DNA of 33,616 nucleotides, from assembly GCA_007692485.1 (NCBI GenBank), contig REBY01000033.1, positions 1-33,616 of the forward strand. Direction: 5' to 3'. Within the stretch, counting starts at the first letter, position 1. Every line of letters starts with the position of its first letter. The notes below the pieces were generated by a model. It searched no databases. It was not told the origin of the DNA and saw only the letters and a list, made by a program, of their open reading frames with translations. The DNA comes from Pseudomonadaceae bacterium. GTDB lineage: Bacteria > Pseudomonadota > Gammaproteobacteria > Pseudomonadales > Pseudomonadaceae. The position numbers and the translations under genes were made by a program. Of the stretch, positions 26,990 through 33,616 are shown piece after piece.

Positions 26990-27005
26990 TGGCACAACGC
27001 GTGCA
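26990..27005 (+). promoter_or_regulatory. Sigma-54 promoter of the nirBD-nasA operon
   Basis: TGGCAC (26990-26995), five bases, then GTGCA (27001-27005) gives the invariant GG at -24 and GC at -12 with the correct spacing, against the consensus TGGCACG-N4-TTGCA. Transcription would start near 27016, leaving a leader of about 135 bases before nirB. Nitrogen limitation through RpoN and NtrC is the expected signal. Confidence 0.75.
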
Positions 27006-27082
27006 TGTCTGGACATGCCGATTAACCTCAATGCCCTGAACAGGCTGAACGTTACTTAAGGCTGACAATTAGATTACCGGAC

Positions 27083-27123
27083 AAAGGCGTCCTTACCGCG
27101 TGAGCGGTGGGGACGCCTTTTTT
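27083..27123 (+). terminator. Intrinsic terminator in the nirB leader (attenuator)
   Basis: The stem runs AAAGGCGTCC, TT, ACCGC against GCGGT, GG, GGACGCCTTT: 17 pairs with two U-G wobbles, closed by a GUGA tetraloop and followed by a T-run (27118-27123). It ends 29 bases before the nirB start codon. A complete terminator between promoter and gene implies antitermination, as by NasR in Klebsiella nasF or NasT (ANTAR proteins) in Pseudomonas and Azotobacter. I could not assign the two ANTAR-type hexaloop hairpins with confidence in 27016-27082. Confidence 0.85.
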
Positions 27124-27152
27124 GTTATGCGCTCAAGACTATGGAGCTCAGG

Positions 27153-29609
27153 ATGCAAAAGCTCAAACTGGTGATGGTAGGCAACGGCATGGCCGGGGTT
27201 CGCACCCTGGAAGAATTGCTCAAGCTGACGCCGGATCTGTACGACATTACGGTGTTCGGGGCTGAACCACACCCGAACTACAACCGCATCCTGCTTTCGC
27301 CGGTATTGGCTGGCGAGCAGAATTTCGAGGACATCATCCTCAACCCCTTATCCTGGTATGCCGACAATGGCATTACCCTGCATACCGGTCGCAAGGTGGT
27401 AAAGATCGATCGCAAAGCACGCAAGGTAATTGCCGATAACGGTACCGAAGCAGAGTACGATCGCCTACTGCTAGCCACCGGCTCAAATCCCTTCATGCTG
27501 CCGATTCCAGGGAATGATCTCGAAGGGGTAATCGGCTACCGCGATATCGCCGATACCGACACCATGATGGAGACGGCGAAAACGCACAAGCATGCGGTGG
27601 TTATCGGTGGCGGCCTGCTCGGGCTGGAAGCCGCCAATGGTCTGGCCCTGCGCGGTATGGATGTCACCGTGGTGCATATCGGCGAGTGGCTGATGGAGCG
27701 CCAGCTTGATCGCACCGCAGGCGAGCTCTTGCAGCAATCGCTGGAGGAGCGCGGCCTCAAGTTCCTGCTGCCACAGTTCACCAGTGAGTTACTGGATGAC
27801 GGCAAGGGCCGGGTCAAGGCCGTGCGCTTCAAGGATGGCAGTGAAGTACCCGCCGACCTGGTGGTCATGGCTGCGGGTATTCGCCCGAATACCGAACTGG
27901 CAGAAAGCGCAGGCCTGGCCTGCAATCGCGGCATCCTGGTCAGCGACACGCTGCAAACCTTTGACCCGAAGATCTACGCTATTGGCGAATGTGCCAGCCA
28001 CCGTGGCATTGCCTACGGTCTGGTGGCTCCGCTGTTCGAGCAGGCCAAAGTCTGCGCCAACCATTTGGCCATGTTCGGTATTGGCCGGTATGAGGGCTCG
28101 GTGACCTCGACCAAGTTGAAGGTAACCGGTATTGACCTGTTCTCGGCCGGTGACTTCATGGGTGATGAAGACAGTGAACAAATTACTCTGTCCGACCCTA
28201 TTGGTGGTGTGTACAAAAAACTGGTGATCAAAAACAACGTGCTGGTTGGCGCCTGTATGTATGGCGATACGGCCGACGGCGGCTGGTATTTCCGCATGAT
28301 CAAGAACAACCAGAATGTCAGCGAAATTCGCGACCATCTGATGTTCGGTGAAAATGCCATTGGCGATACGGGTCACCAAGGCCAGAACAAGGCCGTCAAC
28401 ATGCCTGACGATATGGAGGTGTGTGGCTGCAACGGCGTGTGCAAAGGCACCATCGTCAAGTCGATTCAGGAGCACGGCCTGTTCAGTGTGGATGATGTCA
28501 AACAACACACCAAGGCCGGCAGTTCCTGCGGTTCCTGTGTCGGCCTGGTCGAGCAGATTGTGCTGAATACCGTGGGCGGCGCGGCGGATGTGAAGCCGAA
28601 GAGTGAGCGCCCTGTTTGCGGCTGTACCGATCTGAATCACGGCCAGGTGCGCAAGGCGATTCGTGACAATCACCTGACCAGCATTCCCGAGGCCATGGCC
28701 TTTATGGAGTGGCGCACGCCCAATGGCTGCGCGACCTGCCGCCCGGCGATCAACTATTACCTGATTTCGACTTGGCCGGGTGAGGCCAAGGATGATCCGC
28801 AGTCGCGCTTTATCAATGAGCGCGCCCACGCCAACATCCAGAAGGATGGCACCTATTCGGTGGTACCGCGGATGTGGGGCGGGGTAACCAATGCGGGCGA
28901 GCTGCGCCGGATTGCCGATGTGGCGGACAAGTATCAGGTGCCCATGGTCAAGGTGACCGGGGGGCAGCGTATCGATCTGCTGGGCATCAAGAAGGAAGAT
29001 TTGCCCAGTGTGTGGAAGGATCTGGATATGCCTTCCGGGCATGCCTACGGTAAATCGATCCGTACGGTGAAAACCTGTGTCGGTAGCGAGTTCTGCCGCT
29101 TCGGTACGCAAAACTCGACCAAGATGGGTATTGATCTGGAGCATGCGCTGTTCAACATGTGGTCGCCGCACAAGGTCAAGCTGGCGGTCTCTGGCTGCCC
29201 GCGCAACTGCGCCGAGTCTGGCATTAAAGATATCGGCATCATTGGTGTGGACTCCGGTTGGGAGCTGTATATCGGTGGTAATGGCGGGATCAAGACGGAG
29301 GCTGGTGAGTTTTTCGTCAAGGTGAAAACCGAGGACGAGGTGATGGAATACAGCCTGGCTTTCCTGCAGCTCTACCGTGAGGAGGCTTTCTATCTGGAGC
29401 GGACGGTGCACTATCTGCAGCGGGTCGGTATGGAGCACATCAAGCAGGGTGTGCTGGAGGATGCCGAGCGCCGCAAGGCGTTGCATGAGCGGTTGCTGTT
29501 CTCGTTGTCCTTTGAGCAGGATCCGTGGAAAGAGCGCATCGAGAAGGAAGAGTTGAAGCAGGAGTTCCGCCGTATTGCGGTACAGCAGCTGGATGAGGTG
29601 AACGCATGA
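27153..29609 (+). CDS. nirB: Assimilatory nitrite reductase [NAD(P)H] large subunit
   Basis: The protein has 818 residues from ATG 27153, which has GGAG 6 bases upstream; ATG 27141 is in frame but lacks a site. It reduces nitrite to ammonium with six electrons in the cytoplasm. The order is an FAD/NAD(P)H-binding domain (GNGMAGVRTLEEL, GGGLLGLEAANGL), then two BFD-like [2Fe-2S] segments (Cys424, 426, 459, 462 and Cys489, 491, 526, 529). The siroheme/[4Fe-4S] domain follows, with ligands Cys642, 648, 682 and 686. All cofactor ligands are present. nirD overlaps the stop codon by ATGA. The leader places the gene under sigma-54 and attenuation control. Confidence 0.97.
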   Translation: MQKLKLVMVGNGMAGVRTLEELLKLTPDLYDITVFGAEPHPNYNRILLSPVLAGEQNFEDIILNPLSWYADNGITLHTGRKVVKIDRKARKVIADNGTEAEYDRLLLATGSNPFMLPIPGNDLEGVIGYRDIADTDTMMETAKTHKHAVVIGGGLLGLEAANGLALRGMDVTVVHIGEWLMERQLDRTAGELLQQSLEERGLKFLLPQFTSELLDDGKGRVKAVRFKDGSEVPADLVVMAAGIRPNTELAESAGLACNRGILVSDTLQTFDPKIYAIGECASHRGIAYGLVAPLFEQAKVCANHLAMFGIGRYEGSVTSTKLKVTGIDLFSAGDFMGDEDSEQITLSDPIGGVYKKLVIKNNVLVGACMYGDTADGGWYFRMIKNNQNVSEIRDHLMFGENAIGDTGHQGQNKAVNMPDDMEVCGCNGVCKGTIVKSIQEHGLFSVDDVKQHTKAGSSCGSCVGLVEQIVLNTVGGAADVKPKSERPVCGCTDLNHGQVRKAIRDNHLTSIPEAMAFMEWRTPNGCATCRPAINYYLISTWPGEAKDDPQSRFINERAHANIQKDGTYSVVPRMWGGVTNAGELRRIADVADKYQVPMVKVTGGQRIDLLGIKKEDLPSVWKDLDMPSGHAYGKSIRTVKTCVGSEFCRFGTQNSTKMGIDLEHALFNMWSPHKVKLAVSGCPRNCAESGIKDIGIIGVDSGWELYIGGNGGIKTEAGEFFVKVKTEDEVMEYSLAFLQLYREEAFYLERTVHYLQRVGMEHIKQGVLEDAERRKALHERLLFSLSFEQDPWKERIEKEELKQEFRRIAVQQLDEVNA

Positions 29610-29932
29610 ACTGGTTGGATATCTGTGCTTTGGAAGAGATTCCACAATTGGGCTCACGGGTCATCAATGGCCCTAAGGGTGATATTGCGCTGTTCCGTAC
29701 CAGTGAGGATGAGGTGTTTGCGCTGGATGACCGCTGCCCGCATAAGGGTGGGCCGCTGTCGCAGGGGATCATTTACGGCAAGCAGGTTGCCTGCCCGCTG
29801 CATAACTGGCAGATCCAGTTGGAAAACGGTGAGGCGGTGGCGCCGGATGTCGGCTGTACTCACCGCTATCCGACCCGGGTTGAAGGTGGCCGGGTGCAGT
29901 TGTCGCTGGAAAAGGCGCGGGCGTCGGCATGA
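29606..29932 (+). CDS. nirD: Nitrite reductase small subunit with Rieske ligands
   Basis: The protein has 108 residues. The start overlaps the nirB stop (ATGA), so the two subunits are translationally coupled. The Rieske fold is clear, and both ligand pairs are present: Cys44-x-His46 in CPHKGG and Cys63-x2-His66 in CPLHNW. It should therefore carry a [2Fe-2S] cluster, unlike E. coli NirD, which from what is known has the fold without the cluster. It partners NirB in nitrite reduction. Confidence 0.95.
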   Translation: MNWLDICALEEIPQLGSRVINGPKGDIALFRTSEDEVFALDDRCPHKGGPLSQGIIYGKQVACPLHNWQIQLENGEAVAPDVGCTHRYPTRVEGGRVQLSLEKARASA

Positions 29933-29981
29933 TCTTAGGACGGGAAACACAGATTGAATCGACTCTGGTGCAGGCGTCATT

Positions 29982-30074
29982 GGGTACGACCTGTTCTGGA
30001 CACGCTGTGAACCCGTCCCTGGGCGCTCGGCGATGCCCGTCCAGGGCATCGACGGTCCAGAACAGGTCGCACCC
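29982..30074. repeat. 93-base palindromic element between nirD and nasA
   Basis: The outer arms 29982-30001 and 30055-30074 are 20-base inverted repeats with one mismatch (core CGACCTGTTCTGGAC). Inside them lies a second hairpin, CGATGCCC/GGGCATCG (30031-30038 and 30044-30051, loop GTCCA), and GC-rich sequence including CCCGTCCCTGGGCG. The arrangement resembles dispersed intergenic palindromes of Pseudomonas and marine gammaproteobacteria. I have only one copy here, so its repeat status is inferred. It fills most of the 184-base nirD-nasA gap. Confidence 0.7.
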
Positions 30075-30116
30075 AACGCCGCTTACCCGCTTTGCGCAAT
30101 CAATCAGTGTTTCCCT

Positions 30117-32828
30117 ATGACAATGACAAAGACTACCGCCTCCACCTGTTGCTACTGCGGCGTCGGCTGTGGGGTATTGATCGAGCATGATGACGAGAAA
30201 ATTCTCGGTGTCACCGGTGATCCGAAGCACCCGGCCAATCTCGGCAGATTGTGCAGCAAGGGGTCGACGCTGCACAAAACCGGGGATCTGACGGCGCGGG
30301 CCTTGTATCCCGAGTTGCGTCTGGGCAAGGGCTTGGCCCGCAGCCGCACGGACTGGGATACCGCCATGGATCATGCCGCCCAGGTGTTTGGCCAGACGAT
30401 TGCCGAGCACGGTCCGGACAGTGTGGCCTTCTATATTTCCGGGCAGTTGTTGACGGAAGATTATTACGCGTTCAACAAGCTGGCGCGGGCCTTGGTAGGT
30501 ACCAACAATATCGATAGCAATTCGCGCTTGTGCATGTCCAGCGCGGTGGTGGGCTACAAGCGCAGTCTGGGGGCTGACTCCCCACCCTGCTCTTACACCG
30601 ATATTGAGACCAGCGATTGTTTGTTGATTGCCGGCAGCAATATGGCCTTTGCCCACCCGGTGCTGTTCCGCCGGTTGGAGGCGGCCAAGGCGGAGAACCC
30701 GGAGAAACGGATTATCGTTATCGATCCGCGACGTACTGACACCTGTGAGATTGCCGATCTGCATCTGGCAGTGCAACCGGGTACTGACGTGGCGCTGTTT
30801 CACGGGCTTTTGCATATTCTGCTATGGGAAGGCTGGATCGATCGGGCTTTTATCGATGCGCATACTGAAGGTTTCGATGCGTTGAAGAATCTGGTGCGCG
30901 ATTACAGTCCGGCTATGGTCAGCGAGCTCTGTGGCATCCACCCGGATGATCTGCAGGCAGCCGCGCAGATGATTGGCAAGGCGCCAAGCTTTCTGTCGCT
31001 GTGGTGCATGGGGCTGAACCAGTCGACGTCGGGCAGTGCCAAGAACAGTGCGTTGATTAATCTGCACCTGGCGACCGGGCAGATCGGCAAGCCGGGCAGC
31101 GGTCCTTTCTCGCTGACCGGGCAGCCGAATGCCATGGGCGGGCGTGAGACCGGTAGTCTGTCTAATTTGTTACCGGGGCACCGCGATGCGGCCAATACCA
31201 AGCATCAGGGCGAAGTGGCTGAGTATTGGGGTGTCGAAAAGATGCCGCTGACTCCAGGCCTGAGTGCCATTGAGCTGTTCGAGGCCGTACGCAATGGCAA
31301 GATCAAGGCTCTGTGGATCGCTTGTACCAATCCAGCGCAATCCATGCCGAACCAGACGCTGGTGCATGAGGCGCTGGCCACGTGTCCCTTTGTGGTGGTG
31401 CAGGAGGCCTTTGCCACGACCGAAACCTGCCGCTATGCCGACCTGTTGTTGCCGGCGGCCAGTTGGGGCGAGAAAGAAGGTACGGTGACCAATTCTGAGC
31501 GCTGCATCAGCCATGTGCGTCCGGCAATCCCGGCACCGGCTGAGACGCGGCCCGACTGGGCGATTGTCTGTGATCTGGCGCAGCGTCTGGAAAAGCAGTT
31601 GCGCCCGGGGCAGCCGACGCTGTTCGGCTTTGCCCGTCCAGCCGAGCTGTTCGACGAATACAAGGGTCTGACGGCCGGCCGAGATCTGGATTACAGCGGG
31701 CTCAGCCATGAACTGATTGACGAGCTCGGGCCTCAACAATGGCCCTTCCCGGTGGGGGCTGAGCACGGCACTGCGCGTTTGTATGCTGACGGGCAGTTCC
31801 CCACTGCGGATGGGCGTGCGCGTTTTATTGCCGAGCAGTACCAGCCACCACAAGAAAAGCGCGATGCTCGCTATCCACTGTTGCTCAATACGGGCCGCTT
31901 GCGGGATCAATGGCATGGCATGAGCCGCACCGGTACGGCAGCGCAGTTATTTGGCCATGTCGAGCAAGCATTGATCAGCCTGCATCCGGATGATTTGCGT
32001 AGCCGCAAGCTGAAAGACGGCCAGTTGGTCAGGGTCAAGAGCAAGCGCGGTAGCCTGATTCTGCCAGTACAAGGCGATGAGCAAGTACGTTCTGGCCAGG
32101 CGTTTATCCCCATGCACTGGGGTGATCGCTTTCTCAAGGGGCTGGGGGTCAATACCCTGACACAACCTGCATTCGATCCCTTGTCCAAGCAGCCGGAACT
32201 CAAGCAGGCAGCGATCAGCCTGCAACCAGTCTCCCTGCCCTGGGAGCTGTTTATTCTGGTCGAAGACCGTGTGCAGGAACACTTCAGTGCCTTGCGCCCG
32301 CTGTGCGAGGACTTTGATTACGCCAGTTTCAGCCTGACCGGGCGCGAGCGTTCTGCCCTGTTGGTGCGCGTTGCCCATACCGAGGCAGCATCGGCTGACT
32401 GGTTGGCCAGGATAGACGCCCTGCTCGGCTTGGATACCGGGCCCGTGGTGGCCTATGACGATCCACGTCGTGCAGTGGGTAAGCGGGTGCGCATTGAAGA
32501 CGGGCGCATCACCGCCATTCGACTGACCGGTGAAACGGCCGCCAGTGACTGGCTACGCACGGTGTGGACCAGTGGCGAAGCGGATGCGGCGTTGCGCCAG
32601 TGGTTTATGGCACCACTCAGCAGCCCGCCTGGCGGCGCAGTGATCAGTAACGACAAGACGCTGTGCAATTGCATGAACGTCAGCCAGAGCCAGATTGAAG
32701 CCGGCATCAAGCGCGGGCTGGATCTGGATGGGCTCAAGGCTGAGCTGGGTTGTGGCACCGAATGCGGCTCCTGCGTGCCGGAAGTTCGGCGTTTGTTAGC
32801 CAAGCGAGTGAATTTTGTTGAGGCTTAA
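30117..32828 (+). CDS. nasA: Assimilatory nitrate reductase, molybdopterin type
   Basis: The protein has 903 residues from ATG 30117. An upstream in-frame ATG at 30033 would read through the palindromic element, and the chosen start has no clear ribosome site. It reduces nitrate to nitrite in the cytoplasm. The N-terminal [4Fe-4S] motif is C-x2-C-x3-C-x27-C (Cys11, 14, 18, 46). The molybdenum bis-MGD domains follow (for example SNSRLCMSSAVVGYKR, with GQPNAMGGRETG further on). The molydopterin-dinucleotide C-terminal barrel is near 600-710. The end carries a BFD-like [2Fe-2S] domain (Cys850, 852, 883, 886), as in Klebsiella NasA, which likely receives electrons. No signal peptide is present, consistent with assimilation. 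Confidence 0.96.
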   Translation: MTMTKTTASTCCYCGVGCGVLIEHDDEKILGVTGDPKHPANLGRLCSKGSTLHKTGDLTARALYPELRLGKGLARSRTDWDTAMDHAAQVFGQTIAEHGPDSVAFYISGQLLTEDYYAFNKLARALVGTNNIDSNSRLCMSSAVVGYKRSLGADSPPCSYTDIETSDCLLIAGSNMAFAHPVLFRRLEAAKAENPEKRIIVIDPRRTDTCEIADLHLAVQPGTDVALFHGLLHILLWEGWIDRAFIDAHTEGFDALKNLVRDYSPAMVSELCGIHPDDLQAAAQMIGKAPSFLSLWCMGLNQSTSGSAKNSALINLHLATGQIGKPGSGPFSLTGQPNAMGGRETGSLSNLLPGHRDAANTKHQGEVAEYWGVEKMPLTPGLSAIELFEAVRNGKIKALWIACTNPAQSMPNQTLVHEALATCPFVVVQEAFATTETCRYADLLLPAASWGEKEGTVTNSERCISHVRPAIPAPAETRPDWAIVCDLAQRLEKQLRPGQPTLFGFARPAELFDEYKGLTAGRDLDYSGLSHELIDELGPQQWPFPVGAEHGTARLYADGQFPTADGRARFIAEQYQPPQEKRDARYPLLLNTGRLRDQWHGMSRTGTAAQLFGHVEQALISLHPDDLRSRKLKDGQLVRVKSKRGSLILPVQGDEQVRSGQAFIPMHWGDRFLKGLGVNTLTQPAFDPLSKQPELKQAAISLQPVSLPWELFILVEDRVQEHFSALRPLCEDFDYASFSLTGRERSALLVRVAHTEAASADWLARIDALLGLDTGPVVAYDDPRRAVGKRVRIEDGRITAIRLTGETAASDWLRTVWTSGEADAALRQWFMAPLSSPPGGAVISNDKTLCNCMNVSQSQIEAGIKRGLDLDGLKAELGCGTECGSCVPEVRRLLAKRVNFVEA

Positions 32829-32846
32829 GATCTCTACCCACCCTCC

Positions 32847-32880
32847 CCCCCTCTACAACGAGTGGCTGGGTGAGAGGGGG
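32847..32880 (+). other. Pyrimidine/purine hairpin between nasA and cobA
   Basis: CCCCCTCT (32847-32854) pairs with AGAGGGGG (32873-32880) across an 18-base loop, just after the nasA stop. There is no T-run. The right arm abuts the GGGAG that could serve as ribosome site for a cobA start at 32895, so folding may affect that start. It might also be a weak stop signal. Confidence 0.35.
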
Positions 32881-32924
32881 ATGGGAGCGCAAGCATGAAA
32901 ACCATGACCACACAGGAACACCCC

Positions 32925-33616
32925 ATGAATACCAACATCTGGCTGGTCGGCGCCGGTCCCGGCGATCCGGAATTGATTACGCTGAAGGCTGTGCGAGTAT
33001 TGGCGCAAGCCGACGTGGTTATGGTGGACGACCTGGTCAATCCGGCGATCCTTGAACATTGCCCCCAGGCACGGATTATCCGGGTCGGCAAGCGAGGCGG
33101 TTGTCGCTCAACGCCGCAGGCTTTTATCAACCGATTGATGCTGCGTTATGGTCGACAGGGCAAGCGCCTGGTGCGCCTGAAGGGTGGTGATCCATGCATT
33201 TTCGGTCGTGCCGGTGAAGAGGCGCAGTGGTTGGCCGAGCGTGGCGTCCAGGCGGGCATTATCAATGGCATTACCGCCGGCCTGGCCGGCGCTACCCAAT
33301 GCGGTATTCCGCTGACCCTGCGCGGCGTCAGCCGCGGCGTTACCTTGGTGACGGCGCACACGCAAGATGACAGTGAGCTGAACTGGTCGGCCCTGGCGCA
33401 AGGTGGCACGACACTGGTGGTCTATATGGGCGTGGCGCGCCTGGCGCAGATTGAAGCCGGTTTGCTGGCAGGTGGGCTACCCGCCGGCACGCCGGTGGCC
33501 ATGATCGAGCGCGCCAGTTTGCCGGATCAGCGGGAAACCCGTTGTAGTCTCGGCAGCATGCAGGCGATGGCACAGCAGGTGGGTCTGCAAAGTCCGGCGG
33601 TGCTGGTGATTGGTGA
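32925..33616 (+). CDS. cobA: Uroporphyrinogen-III C-methyltransferase, partial (right edge)
   Basis: About 230 codons are visible, open at the window end. ATG 32925 (MNTNIWLVGAGPGDPE) has AGGAA 6 bases upstream and fits where the family begins. ATG 32895, ten codons earlier in frame, has GGGAG at 7 bases and is an alternative. The enzyme uses two S-adenosylmethionines to make precorrin-2, the siroheme and cobalamin precursor. The motifs are GAGPGDPELITLKA, VRLKGGDPCIFGR, GITAGLAGA and the late MIERAS. Its place after nasA supplies siroheme for NirB. Confidence 0.95.
   Translation, partial: MNTNIWLVGAGPGDPELITLKAVRVLAQADVVMVDDLVNPAILEHCPQARIIRVGKRGGCRSTPQAFINRLMLRYGRQGKRLVRLKGGDPCIFGRAGEEAQWLAERGVQAGIINGITAGLAGATQCGIPLTLRGVSRGVTLVTAHTQDDSELNWSALAQGGTTLVVYMGVARLAQIEAGLLAGGLPAGTPVAMIERASLPDQRETRCSLGSMQAMAQQVGLQSPAVLVIG

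Noticed and set aside
27789-29657. Open frame of 622 codons on the minus strand, opposite nirB
   Set aside because: It is antisense to nirB with all cofactor ligands intact on the other strand; the translation is His/Gln/Arg-rich with no known family, as expected for a GC-rich shadow.
29769-30815. Open frame of 348 codons on the minus strand across the nirD-nasA gap
   Set aside because: It is antisense to nirD and nasA and passes through the palindromic element; no coding evidence.
32841-32880. Intrinsic terminator after nasA
   Set aside because: The 8-bp stem has an 18-base loop and no T-run, and cobA follows closely in the same functional unit, so I list it only as a hairpin.
1-33616. CRISPR array, tRNA/rRNA genes, insertion sequences or prophage
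   Set aside because: I found no regularly spaced direct repeats, no cloverleaf-like sequence, no transposase or integrase reading frame and no phage structural genes.

Overview
The window is a chromosomal segment of a gammaproteobacterium, most likely a member of Pseudomonadaceae. I infer this from gene order that I recall from Pseudomonas: a block running from a coiled-coil protein through nadK, a metallophosphoesterase, a rhomboid protease, YeaC and a DUF2797 protein to pepN; the block argG-motY-pyrC-rnt; and nirB-nirD-nasA-cobA. The fairly high but not extreme GC content and the marine-type transporter content would fit the Halopseudomonas (P. pertucinogena) lineage, but that finer placement is a guess. 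I see no tRNA, rRNA, CRISPR array, prophage or insertion sequence. The DNA is densely coding and no gap exceeds 300 bases.

Layout. 1-3187 (minus): a beta-propeller (YCF48-type) exported protein followed by an RND/MMPL-type exporter that runs off the left edge. 3387-10821 (minus): seven tightly packed housekeeping genes ending with pepN. 11057-14969 (plus): an ABC exporter, a secreted alpha/beta-hydrolase and an MlaA-like protein, joined by 4-base start/stop overlaps. 14988-15705 (minus): YcgN and a glutaredoxin-like protein. 15833-17161 (plus): dGTPase, overlapping tail-to-tail with a membrane-anchored helical protein (17132-18001, minus). 18024-20805 (minus): gloA, argG and motY. 20978-22707 (plus): pyrC and rnt. 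22821-26896 (plus): a TAXI-type TRAP transporter (binding protein, fused permease and an overlapping universal-stress protein). 27153-33616 (plus): assimilatory nitrite and nitrate reductase with siroheme methyltransferase, running off the right edge.

How the genes work together. The last block converts nitrate to nitrite (NasA) and nitrite to ammonium (NirBD), and CobA makes the siroheme precursor that NirB needs. Its control region contains a sigma-54 promoter, a candidate NtrC site and a strong intrinsic terminator just before nirB. This is the classic arrangement for nitrogen control plus antitermination. motY carries a near-perfect sigma-28 promoter, which ties it to flagellar assembly although it sits between argG and pyrC. 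The ABC/hydrolase/MlaA-like operon looks like an envelope lipid-handling unit of unknown substrate.

The least explained items are that operon (its MlaA-like protein has no lipobox cysteine), a 93-base palindromic element between nirD and nasA, the PDZ-like tail of the TRAP permease with its overlapping USP gene, and the helical NIT-like protein beside dgt. No wholly new system is evident; most of the window is conserved core genome.
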